A stretch of DNA of 61,811 bases from Planctomycetaceae bacterium (lineage in GTDB: Bacteria > Planctomycetota > Planctomycetia > Pirellulales > UBA1268): assembly GCA_005791575.1 (NCBI GenBank), contig SXWA01000004.1, positions 1 to 61,811 of the forward strand. The letters run 5' to 3'. Both the position numbers and the translations under genes were made by a program. Below, piece after piece: positions 50,206 through 59,809 of this stretch (within the stretch, counting starts at the first letter, position 1; every line of letters begins with the position of its first letter). Under the pieces are notes generated by a model. The model worked only from the letters and a program-made list of their open reading frames with translations, was not told where the DNA came from and ran no database searches.

Positions 50206-51201
50206 TCAGTTCGCCGCTTCCGGGCCCACCCGCCGAAACTTTCGGACGAGGGCAGCGGCGGCTGTCCGCACGTCACTGACCGGGTCGTTCACCAAGCTGG
50301 TGACACGGCGGACCACCTCTGCGGGAGTCTCGTCGGTGCCGGCATCGACCAGCAGCGCCGTCGCCCGCAGGGCGTTCACCACCACCAGCGCCCGTTTGTA
50401 GCGGGCTGACTGGGCCTGGGGATCGTCCGCTGCCGCTGCCACGTCAGGGAGAGCGAGCATGTCGGAGAGCGTGGGAAAAGCCTCAGCCCTCCCCAGCCGC
50501 GCCAGGCCGACCGCGGCGTTGAAGCGGATGTCGTCGTCGGCCTGCGACTGCAGTTCGAGGAGTCGTTCCGCGGCCCCTGGCCCACCGACGACGCCGAGCG
50601 TGAACGCCGCCGCCGAGGCGAGTTGCCGGTCGGACGACCGCGAGGCGCTGATCACCGCCTCCGCCGCGGCCGCCTCGTCCCAGTCGACACCGGTGGGGGA
50701 GAGATTGGCCGCCAGCACCGCGAGGGCCTCGACAGCCGCCCGGGCGCGTGTCGGAACGGAGCCGTCGCGGGCCTGGGCGACGAGGGGCGCGGCGGCCTCG
50801 GGGATCGCGAACTCACCGAGGGCGCGGCAAAGATAGAGCTCCAGCATCTCCGACTGCTCACCAGTGCGGCCGCTGGCGACCTCGTCGGAGAGGATGCGGC
50901 CCAGTTCCGTGGCCAGCGCGGTGTCGTGCTTGAGCGTCGCTCCGCGCGGGCCGCGGATGTCGTTGGCGAGGTTGAGCGCGGCCTGCCAGCGGCCTTCGTT
51001 GGCGCGGCGCAGCGTCCGCACATAGGCCTGGGGATCGTTGCCCAGGTGCGCCAGCCAGTGGAATGCCAGCCAGACGCACACGATGATGGCGACGATCAGC
51101 CCCGGCACCAGGAACAGCTGCACCAGGAATGCGGCACTGGGCGGCTCCACCGGGGGGAGCATGTCGTCGGCGGAGAGTTGCCGGGAAGGTTTGTCAGCCA
51201 T
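50206..51201 (-). CDS. Membrane-anchored HEAT-repeat protein
   Basis: 331 residues. One N-terminal membrane helix (FLVQLFLVPGLIVAIIVCVW) is followed by alpha-helical repeats of HEAT/PBS type (AAVEALAVLAANLSPTG, AAAFTLGVVGGPGAAERLLE, AAVGLARLGRAEAFPTLSDM). Such repeats form a curved protein-binding solenoid, here on the side opposite the short N-terminus. The ATG at 51201 gives MADKPSRQLS. Convergent with the shikimate-dehydrogenase-like gene and divergent from the lipoate-ligase-like gene. Binding partner unknown. Confidence 0.78.
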   Translation of the reverse strand: MADKPSRQLSADDMLPPVEPPSAAFLVQLFLVPGLIVAIIVCVWLAFHWLAHLGNDPQAYVRTLRRANEGRWQAALNLANDIRGPRGATLKHDTALATELGRILSDEVASGRTGEQSEMLELYLCRALGEFAIPEAAAPLVAQARDGSVPTRARAAVEALAVLAANLSPTGVDWDEAAAAEAVISASRSSDRQLASAAAFTLGVVGGPGAAERLLELQSQADDDIRFNAAVGLARLGRAEAFPTLSDMLALPDVAAAADDPQAQSARYKRALVVVNALRATALLVDAGTDETPAEVVRRVTSLVNDPVSDVRTAAAALVRKFRRVGPEAAN

Positions 51202-51303
51202 ACAGGGCAGTGTAGGCCGACCGGACAAAAAGTCCTCCACCGCGGGTTTTTTACCCGGGAAAAACAACCCCGGCGCACCACGCGCCCACTCGCACCCGCG
51301 ACC

Positions 51304-52083
51304 ATGCCACCGCTCCTTCCCCCCGCCGCACCTCCCGACTGGCCGATGGCCGACTGGCTGATGGCCGGTCCGCCGACGGTGGCGGAGCAGCTCGCGCTCG
51401 ACGAGGCCCTCCTCGAGGAGGCCCACGAGGGGCTGATCGCGCGGCCCGTCGTGCGGTGCTGGATGGCGGCAAAGCCGACCGTGGTGGTCGGTTCGTCGAG
51501 CCATGTCGATCAGGAGGTCGATCGGGAGGCCTGTGCCGTGGCCGGGGTGGGCATCCTGCGGCGCCCCAGTGGCGGCCTCACGGTGCTGTTGGGGCCCGGC
51601 TGCCTGATGTGGTCGGTGATCATCCCCTGCCCCGCCGGGCCGCCGCCGGTGGAACAGATCCATCGCGGGCTCCTCGATCCGCTCGCGCTGGCGATCAATC
51701 TCCGCCTCCCGGCGGGCCAGCGGGTGGAGCGGCTGGGGACCTGCGACCTGGCGCTGGTGACCGGGACCGACCAGCGGAAGATCGGCGGCAACGCGCTGCG
51801 GATCCGGCGCTGCGGGCTGCTCTATCACGGCACCCTGCTCCATGGTCTCGACCTCGCGCTTGTCGGCCACGTCCTCCGCCATCCGCCGCGGGAACCCGAC
51901 TACCGCGGCCGGCGACCCCACGCGGCGTTTCTCACCCAGCTTCCTCTCGGCCGGGCTGTCCTCGAAGAGGCGGTCCGCGACGCCTTCGGTGCGACCGGGC
52001 AGCGGACCGAGTGGCCCATCGAGCGCGTCGGTCGCCTCGTCGGCGAGCGCTATTCCTCAACGTCATGGACGGAACGGCTCTGA
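51304..52083 (+). CDS. Lipoate/biotin-ligase-fold protein (LplA/LipM-like)
   Basis: 259 residues. The BPL/LplA/LipB fold is shown by LRRPSGGLTVLLGPGCLMWS (lipoate-binding loop) and RKIGGNALRIRRCGLLYHGT with the catalytic lysine. The RRxxGG loop continues L-T-V-L-L-G-P-G-C, the LipM/octanoyltransferase-type variant with a cysteine, and not the V-x-H-D-x-G of LplA. So it could be a ligase that uses free lipoate or an octanoyl-transferase. Lipoylated enzyme genes are not nearby. Start ATG at 51304 (MPPLLPPAAPPDW). Confidence 0.78.
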   Translation: MPPLLPPAAPPDWPMADWLMAGPPTVAEQLALDEALLEEAHEGLIARPVVRCWMAAKPTVVVGSSSHVDQEVDREACAVAGVGILRRPSGGLTVLLGPGCLMWSVIIPCPAGPPPVEQIHRGLLDPLALAINLRLPAGQRVERLGTCDLALVTGTDQRKIGGNALRIRRCGLLYHGTLLHGLDLALVGHVLRHPPREPDYRGRRPHAAFLTQLPLGRAVLEEAVRDAFGATGQRTEWPIERVGRLVGERYSSTSWTERL

Positions 52084-52301
52084 CGGGCGGCCCCGCGCCG
52101 GCGTTGCCGATTGCGGCGGCGGCGCAAACTGGGAAAACCCGACGCGGGGCAACGGCTGGCCAGTCGACGAAAACCCAAGGTCATGCCTCGGCCCGTAGAT
52201 GACGATTCCATGGGTGGCACGGAGCGGGGATGCAGCGACCACCGGAAACCAACCTTCCAACGGAGGAGGGTTCCCGGTAGGGTCCTCGGCCCCCGATCGA
52301 C

Positions 52302-52610
52302 ATGACGTCGTTCGAGAGTCTGCGACAGGAGGTTGCGTTCATGCGACTGCACATGCATGCCGCCGACGTGCGGGAACTCGTTTCGCGGTACTTCCTCGAC
52401 ATGGGCGTCGACGCGGTCGATGTCGCCGAGGTCCAGGAGAACATCCGCATCGACCGCGGCCGCTGCGTGGCGCGGTGCTACCGCGTCGCGGAGATGTTCG
52501 CGATGTGGCTGATCGACGTCGGCGTACTGCAGTTCTACGACGCGGATGGCGAAATGCTGCAGACGGTGAACCTGTTCACCGAACTGCAGCCGCAGCGGGC
52601 CGCCGCCTGA
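52302..52610 (+). CDS. Small conserved-looking protein, function unknown
   Basis: 102 residues, soluble, acidic-alternating (HMHAADVRELVSRYFLDMGV, then MFAMWLIDVGVLQFYDADGE). The even codon usage matches the neighbours, and the frame has no overlap with another gene. It contains a possible helix-strand core but no known motif. The 217-bp upstream gap shows no clear promoter. It is followed closely by the glycosyltransferase gene (27 bp), so the two may be in one unit. Confidence 0.6.
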   Translation: MTSFESLRQEVAFMRLHMHAADVRELVSRYFLDMGVDAVDVAEVQENIRIDRGRCVARCYRVAEMFAMWLIDVGVLQFYDADGEMLQTVNLFTELQPQRAAA

Positions 52611-52637
52611 CGGCGACCGCTCGAGTTCATACGGGGT

Positions 52638-53669
52638 GTGATCCGGATCGGGGGGGCCTGGATGATGCCGCGCGCCTGCACGGGCCGCAGGCTGTCGATC
52701 GTCGTACCGGTGACCGGAGACACGGCCGCACTGGAAGAGACGCTCGTCAGCGTGCTGGAGAACCGACCTGCCGACACGGAAGTGATCGTCGGTCTGGGTT
52801 GTGACTACGCCGACCCGTGGAACATCGGCGACGAAGTGACGTTCGTCGCCGCTCCGCGTGGTGCGGGGATGGTCGTCTGCGTCAACACCGCGCTGGCGCA
52901 TGCCACCGGGGACGTGATCCACGTCCTCGCCGCCGGGTGGCGGGCGACCCCCGGCTGGACCGACGCCCCGATCGCGTTGATCGGCGAAGGTTCGGCCGAC
53001 GCCGTGGTGCCGCTGGCCGTGGCGGCCGACGATCCTCTCCACGTGGTCGAAGCGGGGCTGCGCGTCTCGCGGGGTGGCCGCCGCAGGGTGGTGGTGCCGC
53101 GGCGCAGTGCCGCCCACGCCGACAGCTACAGTCCGCCGCGAACGCGTGAATCGATCGGCCCGGAACTCGTGGCGGGGTTCTGGTCGGCGGCCGCGCTCGA
53201 GCGCGTCGGACCGGGCTTCGCTGCCACCTGCGGGGCCGTCGCCGATGCCGATTTGGCGGTCGCTCTGTCGCGGACCGGTGGTCGCACGGTGGTGGAAGCG
53301 TCGAGCCGGGTGATCGCGCCGGCCCTGCCCTCCGCCCCGGTTCCCGCCTTCACGCAGGGCTTGTATGCGGAACGGCTCTTCTGGCGGTCGATGGTCGGCG
53401 CCGGGGTGACGACGTCGCTGCTGGCCCACGGCCTGGAAGTCCTGCGCCATGCCGTGACGACAGCCCCGCTGGGCACGGTGCCGATGCTCGTGGGGCGGCT
53501 CCTGGCAACGCTCTCCTTTGGGAGCTACCTGCCCCGCTACCGCCAGCTCCGCGCCCTGATCGATGCCCGGACCGACGACGCGGGTATCGACTCCCCGGCG
53601 ACGATCGCGATCGGCACGCGTGCGGCGGCGGTGGAACCAGCCGAGCCGGCCCTCCGGCGCTCGGCCTGA
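52638..53669 (+). CDS. Family-2-like glycosyltransferase
   Basis: 343 residues, GTG start with ATG codons at 52662 and 52665 as alternatives. The N-terminal part fits a GT-A fold: LSIVVPVTGDTAALEETLVS, then AGMVVCVNTALAHATGDVIH, but the DxD-type acid is not obvious (VLAAGW follows) and the domain seems minimal. The C-terminal part has hydrophobic segments (LLAHGLEVLRHAVTTAP, LVGRLLATLSFGSYLP). It might be an inactive or divergent relative. The tRNA-Arg gene follows 120 bp downstream. Confidence 0.65.
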   Translation: MIRIGGAWMMPRACTGRRLSIVVPVTGDTAALEETLVSVLENRPADTEVIVGLGCDYADPWNIGDEVTFVAAPRGAGMVVCVNTALAHATGDVIHVLAAGWRATPGWTDAPIALIGEGSADAVVPLAVAADDPLHVVEAGLRVSRGGRRRVVVPRRSAAHADSYSPPRTRESIGPELVAGFWSAAALERVGPGFAATCGAVADADLAVALSRTGGRTVVEASSRVIAPALPSAPVPAFTQGLYAERLFWRSMVGAGVTTSLLAHGLEVLRHAVTTAPLGTVPMLVGRLLATLSFGSYLPRYRQLRALIDARTDDAGIDSPATIAIGTRAAAVEPAEPALRRSA

Positions 53670-53789
53670 ATCGGGAGGCCTCCCGCGGGTCAGGAGGGGA
53701 GGCGGCAGCCACCCCGCCAGCGGCGTCTTTTGGCCGCCTCCCGCGGCTGGTAGACTCCCGAAAGTCGATGGCCCCGTATCGCAGTCGAT

Positions 53790-53863
<74 letters not shown>

Positions 53864-53864
53864 T

Positions 53865-54340
53865 TCCCGTTTTCGCCGGAACGATGCACGTTTTGAGCGG
53901 CTTTACCAGCCCGGCCGGCACGGTGAACAGCCGCACACCTGCCCGGGATGTCACGGCACCGGCGCTGCCGGCCAGCCGTTCGACGGTCCCGTTGGCTCGT
54001 TCGGCGATCCATGGTTTGAGTTGCTCGGCGACGTCTGGCCGCAGCGGCAGGGTGCACGTTGGCCGTTCTTGGCGTCTGCCCCCGGCATCACGACGACGGG
54101 ACATTCGCCGTCGAGCCGCACGTCGGCGACGTGGTGCGGCGACACGCTGCGGCGAGCACCCTTCCCCCGTTTGTGGGAGAGGTGCACGAGGGAGGCGTCG
54201 ACATGGTCGACGATCGGCGTGTTGGCGTGCTCTGCGACATCGACTTCGGCTTGGGTGACGATCCCGGCACGCACCTTTTCGGCTTGCGATTCGAGGTCGG
54301 TGAGGACGGATCGGGCAGCGTTGACCACGCGCGTGATCAC
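53865..54340 (-). pseudogene. Decayed tyrosine recombinase (integrase) abutting tRNA-Arg
   Basis: On the minus strand, positions 54340 to about 54052 read as the N-terminal helical part of a planctomycete integrase (ARSVLTDLESQAEKVRAGIV, AEHANTPIVDHVDASLVHL, KRGKGARRSVSPHHVADV), joining by an internal deletion to DVRLDGECPVVVMPGADAKNG. After a frameshift near 54055, another frame carries TLPLRPDVAEQLKPWIAER and LFTVPAGLVKPLK. The catalytic Arg-His-Arg-Tyr box that should follow is missing. So it is an inactive remnant of a tRNA-integrating element. It ends two bases from the tRNA 3' end, the usual attachment point. Confidence 0.7.
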
Positions 54341-54346
54341 GACCCT

Positions 54347-56323
54347 TCAGCGCCCCTTCCGACCCCGGTCCCCGTGGCGTTCGGCGGCGCCGCCGGTCGA
54401 TGGCGAATCGTCGTGATCCATCGGCCGGCAGCGGGCTTCGTACCGCGCGATTTCGCCGAGGATCGGCTCCGCCTCGTCGGCCGACAGTTCTTCACGCGCG
54501 GCCTCCATCAGCTGCGGGGCGATCGCCAGCGCCGCCGCGACCTGGTTGGTGTCACGATACAGCGAGAACAGGTTCATGCAGTTCATGAAGTCGGGGTGAA
54601 GGTCGGTGGCGATTTCGAAGTGTTCGATCGACTCGGCGATCGAGCCGTTTTCCGCGAGCAGGGTTGCCAACGCGCTGTGGGCGTCCCAGGCGTCGGGCTT
54701 GAGCCGGATGACCTCTCGATAGGTGTCGATCGCCTCGAGAAACCGTCCGTTCTTTTCCAGGGCCACTGCCAGCGATTGGACCGCCGCCGGCAGGCGCGGG
54801 TGGAGGCGGTGGTGCGTGCGGCACACGGCCAGCATCTGCGGATACCGCTGCGTCCGATCGAGAACCGCGATGACGACATTTGGCACGAACCGCGTCCCGG
54901 AGTTCATCCGCCACGCCCGCATGACCTTGTCGATGCCCGCCTCGGCAGCGCCATCCTCGCAGTCCTGCCAGCCGGCGAAGGCGAGGGCCAAGGCGTCGTC
55001 GGGCTGGTGGGCGAGGACGTGGTCCCACAGCCCGGACTTCGTCGCCAAGCGCGGCACGGTCGCGACCACCAGTCCTACCGACGCCACCGTCACGGCGACC
55101 GTCGGCAGCCACGATCCCGCAGCCGCCAGCCGGTGGCGACCGGGCGTCCGGGCCCCGAGGACGCGCGCTGCCAGCACCCGGACCGCTTCCATGACCGTGA
55201 TCGTGACGAGCGGGAGCACGGCCAGGGAGGCCACGTACATCCGCCGTTCGGCGATCTCCTCGTGGGGCAAGGGCACGATCAAGGTCGGCGACAGGACGAG
55301 GAAGAACGACGCCAGCGCGAACCCCAACGGACGCCGATACCACACGGCGACGGCGGCGACCGCGAGGTAGGCGGCGAGGCCGATCACACCCGGCCAGGCA
55401 GCGCCGAGCGAATGCAGCGTCGGCACGTGGTAGTGCACCAGCAGCGGGATCGGCCAGAACAGCAATCGCCAATAGACGAAAAACGACCCGCACTGCGTGA
55501 GCCAGAAGTCGTGCGCGGAAATCGTGTTGTTGAAGCCGGCGAGGGGCGTGCCCTTGCCGTTCGCATACAGCAGGGCCAGCGGCAGCGAACTGAAAAGGAG
55601 TCCCAGGTACAGCGGCCAGGACCGCCTCAGGATGGTGGCCGGTGAACCGCCGACGAAGGTCCATTCGTAAAGGGCCACGACGGCCGGGATCGAGGCCATC
55701 ATTTCCTTGGACAGCATCCCTCCCGTGCCGGTGCAGGTCGCGATCGCCGCCATGATCGCTTTCGACGACCAGCGCCGGCAGCGCCAGAAGCCGATCGCCG
55801 CCAGGAGCGTGAGGAGGTAAAAGAATCCCATCTGCAGGTCGGTGCGCTGGGTCAGGTAGACGATCGTCTCTTCGTGGACCGGGTGGACCATCCAGACCAG
55901 GGCGGCGGCGAATCCCATCGCTCCCGCCCGGTCCGTGAAGCGGCCGGCGAACACCGGCGACCGCACCGTGGCCGCCACGATCAGCCATGCCGCCAGCGCC
56001 GCAGTGACATGGACGGCGATGTTGACCAAGCGGTATCCTGCCGGGGTGGTTCCCCCGAAGCGGTAGTTCACGGCGAACGTCAGATTGACGGCCGGGCGGA
56101 CCTCCAGGGGCGTCCCCGGGGACGGCATGAGCCCGCCGTTCGTGCCGAACAGGGGAAATAGACGGCGGATCGATTCGTTCTTCTCGATCGAAGCGACATC
56201 GTCGAAGATCAGTTCGTAATCGAGGGTCCGTCCGTAGACGCCCCAGCACACGGCCAGGAGTACGGCGATCCCGACCAGCGGCGATATGTGGCTCGCGATC
56301 CGACCAAGGGATGCCGTCGTCAT
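54347..56323 (-). CDS. TMTC-like multi-pass membrane protein with C-terminal TPRs
   Basis: 658 residues. About 10 membrane helices are followed by a TPR region (LAVALEKNGRFLEAIDTYRE, AWDAHSALATLLAENGSIAE). The N-terminal FDDVASIEKNESIR loop and RPAVNLTFAVNYRFGG are typical of the TMTC/DUF1736 type proteins, likely O-glycosyltransferases of the GT-C fold using lipid-linked sugar. The ATG at 56323 gives MTTASLGRIA; a GTG at 56338 is possible. The gene ends at the edge of the decayed integrase and is divergent from the FAD oxidoreductase. Substrate unknown. Confidence 0.78.
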   Translation of the reverse strand: MTTASLGRIASHISPLVGIAVLLAVCWGVYGRTLDYELIFDDVASIEKNESIRRLFPLFGTNGGLMPSPGTPLEVRPAVNLTFAVNYRFGGTTPAGYRLVNIAVHVTAALAAWLIVAATVRSPVFAGRFTDRAGAMGFAAALVWMVHPVHEETIVYLTQRTDLQMGFFYLLTLLAAIGFWRCRRWSSKAIMAAIATCTGTGGMLSKEMMASIPAVVALYEWTFVGGSPATILRRSWPLYLGLLFSSLPLALLYANGKGTPLAGFNNTISAHDFWLTQCGSFFVYWRLLFWPIPLLVHYHVPTLHSLGAAWPGVIGLAAYLAVAAVAVWYRRPLGFALASFFLVLSPTLIVPLPHEEIAERRMYVASLAVLPLVTITVMEAVRVLAARVLGARTPGRHRLAAAGSWLPTVAVTVASVGLVVATVPRLATKSGLWDHVLAHQPDDALALAFAGWQDCEDGAAEAGIDKVMRAWRMNSGTRFVPNVVIAVLDRTQRYPQMLAVCRTHHRLHPRLPAAVQSLAVALEKNGRFLEAIDTYREVIRLKPDAWDAHSALATLLAENGSIAESIEHFEIATDLHPDFMNCMNLFSLYRDTNQVAAALAIAPQLMEAAREELSADEAEPILGEIARYEARCRPMDHDDSPSTGGAAERHGDRGRKGR

Positions 56324-56430
56324 CGTGAAGCACCACACGTCGGCAGTGACGGCTCCAGACGGCCCCCTCGCGGTGGGTCCTTGACGTCCATGTCTGGACG
56401 CTAGCTGAATCCCTCGCGAGGAGTCTACGG

Positions 56431-57999
56431 ATGATCCACGGAATGATCACTGCGGCCGCGACTTCCCGCCCCGCAGCGCCGCCCCGGCCGGGACCCGCGG
56501 CGGGGCCACAAGGCCCGAACCGTGTGGCGGTGATCGGCAGCGGTCCGGCCGGGCTCACCGCGGCGCTGCAGATCGCCCGCGCGGGGATCGCGGTCGACGT
56601 CTACGAGGCCGCTGCGGAGGTCGGCGGCCTGTCCCGTTCGATCGAGCTCTGGGGCCGACGCGTCGATCTCGGACCGCACCGTTTCTTCAGCGCCGACGCT
56701 CGGGTCGACGGTTTCTGGCGAACGATCGTCGGTGACGACCACCACGTGGTCGACCGCCTCACACGGATCCATTTCGACGGCAAGCTGTTCGCTTATCCCC
56801 TGCGCCCTCTGGACATCATGCGTCACCTGGGCTTCGGGGAATGCCTGCGGTTCATGCTCAGCTACGGGCTGCAGTGCGTGCGCCACCCCGCGCGGCGCGT
56901 GGACGAGGAGTCGTTCGAGGACTGGGTCATCCGGCGGTTCGGCCGCCGCCTGTACGACACGTTCTTCAAGACCTATAGCGAAAAGCTGTGGGGGATTCCG
57001 TGCACGCGCCTGAGCCGCGACTTCGCCGCCCAACGGATCCGTCGCCTGACCCTCGGTGACGTCGTCACCCACGCCGTCGCCGGCGGCCGTTCATCCCGTC
57101 ACCGGACACTGGCCGACTGCTTCGCCTATCCCCGCGGCGGGACCGGGATGGTGTACGAACGGATTGCCGCGCGGCTCGAGGAAGAAGGGGGACGAGTCCT
57201 GCTTCGGCAACCGGTCCGGGAGGTCGTCACCGCCGCGGGATCCGTCACCGGACTGCGCCTCGACGACGGACGTGTGGAAGACTACGACCACGTCATCTCG
57301 ACCATGCCCCTGACGCTCCTGGTGCGCGGCCTCGGATCCGCGCCGCCGGCCGTTCACGCCGCCGCCGCCCGACTGTCTTTCCGCAACACCATCCTGGTCT
57401 ACCTCCGGATCCGGGCCTCGGACCTGTTTCCCGACCAGTGGGTCTACGTCCACGACCCGGCCGTGCGCGTCGGCCGGGTCACGAATTTCAACAACTGGGG
57501 CCCCGCCGGTGCCCAGCGTCCACCGGACACGATCCTGTGCTGCGAGTACTGGTGTTCGCCGGCCGACTCGATCTGGACCGCGAGTGATCCTGACCTGCAG
57601 CGGTGGGCGGCGACCGAGCTACGTGCCACGGGCCTGCTCCGCGACCAGGCCGTCGACGACGGGCACGTGATCCGCGTCCCGCGCTCCTATCCCGTCTACG
57701 AGCTCGGCTATCGACGGCACGTGGAGACGATCGCCGACCACCTGCGCGGTATCCGTGGATTGACGGCGATCGGACGGTACGGGTCGTTCAAGTACAACAA
57801 CCAGGATCACAGCATCCTCATGGGGTTGCTGGCCTCCGACAACCTGCTCCGGGGCCGCACCCACGACCTGTGGGGGCTGAACGCCGACATCGACAGATAC
57901 CAGGAGGATTTCGCCGTGGCGGAGTCAGGCCTCGTCGCGCCCGGTGAAGCACGTCACACCGCGGAACCGATCGAGCCCGCCGCCCTGTCGGCAGCGTGA
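56431..57999 (+). CDS. FAD-dependent oxidoreductase (amine-oxidase/UGM-like)
   Basis: 522 residues. FAD-binding GxGxxG is in VAVIGSGPAGLTAALQIARA, followed by EVGGLSRSIELWGRRVDLGP and a long substrate-binding part. The style GGLSRSxxxxGxxxDLGPHRFF is seen in protoporphyrinogen-oxidase-like proteins that work on sugar nucleotides or carotenoids, and in UDP-galactopyranose-mutase relatives; exact substrate is open. A 25-residue Pro/Ala-rich N-terminus precedes the domain. Start ATG at 56431 (MIHGMITAAAT), with a second ATG at 56443. The methyltransferase follows 86 bp downstream. Confidence 0.8.
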   Translation: MIHGMITAAATSRPAAPPRPGPAAGPQGPNRVAVIGSGPAGLTAALQIARAGIAVDVYEAAAEVGGLSRSIELWGRRVDLGPHRFFSADARVDGFWRTIVGDDHHVVDRLTRIHFDGKLFAYPLRPLDIMRHLGFGECLRFMLSYGLQCVRHPARRVDEESFEDWVIRRFGRRLYDTFFKTYSEKLWGIPCTRLSRDFAAQRIRRLTLGDVVTHAVAGGRSSRHRTLADCFAYPRGGTGMVYERIAARLEEEGGRVLLRQPVREVVTAAGSVTGLRLDDGRVEDYDHVISTMPLTLLVRGLGSAPPAVHAAAARLSFRNTILVYLRIRASDLFPDQWVYVHDPAVRVGRVTNFNNWGPAGAQRPPDTILCCEYWCSPADSIWTASDPDLQRWAATELRATGLLRDQAVDDGHVIRVPRSYPVYELGYRRHVETIADHLRGIRGLTAIGRYGSFKYNNQDHSILMGLLASDNLLRGRTHDLWGLNADIDRYQEDFAVAESGLVAPGEARHTAEPIEPAALSAA

Positions 58000-58085
58000 C
58001 GGTACCGCACCCGTGAGGCCGCCCCGCGTGCGCGAAGCCGCGTGCCGCTCGGGCGCGGCCCGGTGCCGGCGGCACGAGCCAGCCA

Positions 58086-58847
58086 ATGTTTCTCGACCAT
58101 GAAGCCACCCGACGGCATTACGACCGCGTGATCCGCGCCCGGTCGCGGCTGTATCGCGAGCGATTCGACGGCGACCTGCTCGGCAGGCGGCCCCTCGTGG
58201 CCCGGATGCTCCAGCGCGCGTTCGCGCGGCTGTTTCCCGATCGGGTGGGGACGATGCTCGACCTCGGCTGCGGGACCGCCTTGTACTTTCCGATCCTCTG
58301 CCGTCACGCGGATCGGCTCGAGGGGATCGACAGTTGCGCCGCGATGATCCGTCAGGCTGCGACGACCATCGAGGCCCGGGGGTTGGCCAACTGCCGTGTG
58401 CGTGTCGGCTCGGCTTCGCGGCTGCCGTTCGCCGATCACTCGATCGACGTCGTTCACTCGTGGGATTTCCTCCATCACGCCAGCGACATCGACGGTGTCC
58501 TCGGCGAGATCCGCCGGGTGCTCGTGCCGGGGGGGCGGTACGTGGCCGTGGAGCCGAATCTCCTCAACCCCTCGATCGCCTGGTACCACGCACGACGGCG
58601 CTCCGAGTGGCGGCTTTTCACCTGCAACCAGTTCACCATCCCGCGGCTGCTGGCCCCCGCCTTCGAGACGCGGCTCGGCTACGACAACACCGTGATCAGT
58701 TTCGTCGACGAGCGGACGGCGTGGCTGTGGCATGCCGTCGACAGGCTGACGTCGCGCGCGATCTTCCGCCGGCTGGCGTTCCGGTATGTTATCGATGGCC
58801 GTCTGCGCGACGGGCCCGGCCCGGCCGCCCACCCGCGACCCGAGTGA
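58086..58847 (+). CDS. SAM-dependent methyltransferase (class I)
   Basis: 253 residues. The SAM-binding GxGxG-type motif is MLDLGCGTALYFPIL, with the ribose acid in LEGIDSCAAMIRQA, and motif VHSWDFLHHASDIDGVLGE. It ends with a hydrophobic 60-residue part. The substrate is not visible; small-molecule, lipid or sugar methylation are all possible. Its position after the FAD oxidoreductase and the TMTC-like gene suggests a role in lipid or glycan modification. Start ATG at 58086. Confidence 0.85.
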   Translation: MFLDHEATRRHYDRVIRARSRLYRERFDGDLLGRRPLVARMLQRAFARLFPDRVGTMLDLGCGTALYFPILCRHADRLEGIDSCAAMIRQAATTIEARGLANCRVRVGSASRLPFADHSIDVVHSWDFLHHASDIDGVLGEIRRVLVPGGRYVAVEPNLLNPSIAWYHARRRSEWRLFTCNQFTIPRLLAPAFETRLGYDNTVISFVDERTAWLWHAVDRLTSRAIFRRLAFRYVIDGRLRDGPGPAAHPRPE

Positions 58848-58893
58848 CCGGATTTCCCCCGGGCGGCCGGCCACCATCCGGAGGATCGATTCC

Positions 58894-59790
58894 ATGCCCG
58901 TCGACCTCGACCGCATCGACGACCTGTTCCGCGTCCGCCCCGGGAAAAAGTTCCGCCTCCCCGACCACGACCCGGCCTGGGCGGGCGATCCACTGGAGCC
59001 GGAGAAGAAGCGGCGCGAGAAGGCCGAGCAGCTCCTCGCCGCCGACGTCGAAGAACTGGCGCGGATGCAGGAGCTTCTCTGGGCCTCCGACACCTGGAGC
59101 GTGCTGGCGATCTTCCAGGCGATGGACGCCGCGGGAAAGGACGGAGTGATCAAGCATGTCATGTCGGGCATCAACCCCCAGGGGGTCGAGGTGACGAGCT
59201 TCAAGCACCCGTCGGCCGAGGAACTCGACCACACCTTCCTCTGGCGCTGCATGAAGCGGCTCCCCGAGCGGGGGCGGATCGGGATCTTCAACCGCTCCTA
59301 CTACGAGGAGGTGCTCATCGTCCGCGTCCATGACCGGTTGCTCCGTGCCCAGCGGATCCCCGGCATCGAGCCGCGGAAGAAGACCTGGGAGGATCGCTAC
59401 GACGACATCAACGCCTTCGAGCGGCACCTTGTCCGCAACGGCACGGTGGTGCTCAAGTTCTTCCTCAACGTCTCCCGCGACGAGCAGCGGAGGCGGTTCC
59501 TCGCCCGGATCGACGAACCGGAGAAGCACTGGAAGTTCTCCGCCTCCGACGTCGCCGAACGCGGCCACTGGGACGCCTACATGGAGGCCTACGAGGCGGC
59601 GCTCGCCGCCACGAGCACCGATCACGCCCCGTGGTATGTCGTGCCGGCCGACCGGAAGTGGGTCAGCCGCGCGGTCGTGGCGGCGGTGCTCGCCGGCACG
59701 ATCGGTCGGCTCGGGCTCGCCTGGCCCGAGGTCACGGCCGACAAAAAGCAGGCGATCGATGAGGCGCGGCGGAAGCTGATGGCCGAGTGA
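58894..59790 (+). CDS. ppk2: Polyphosphate kinase 2 family protein
   Basis: 298 residues. PPK2 moves phosphate between polyphosphate and nucleotides. Walker A-like MDAAGKDGVIKHVM and Walker B-like RIGIFNRSYYEEV with the lid segment RKKTWEDRYDDIN are all present. One catalytic domain of normal length, thus a single-domain class I/III type; phosphate direction is not predictable from sequence. Start ATG at 58894 (MPVDLDRIDDLF), 46 bp after the methyltransferase stop. Confidence 0.92.
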   Translation: MPVDLDRIDDLFRVRPGKKFRLPDHDPAWAGDPLEPEKKRREKAEQLLAADVEELARMQELLWASDTWSVLAIFQAMDAAGKDGVIKHVMSGINPQGVEVTSFKHPSAEELDHTFLWRCMKRLPERGRIGIFNRSYYEEVLIVRVHDRLLRAQRIPGIEPRKKTWEDRYDDINAFERHLVRNGTVVLKFFLNVSRDEQRRRFLARIDEPEKHWKFSASDVAERGHWDAYMEAYEAALAATSTDHAPWYVVPADRKWVSRAVVAAVLAGTIGRLGLAWPEVTADKKQAIDEARRKLMAE

Positions 59791-59809
59791 CGGAAAGCAC
59801 CGCCCGCGG

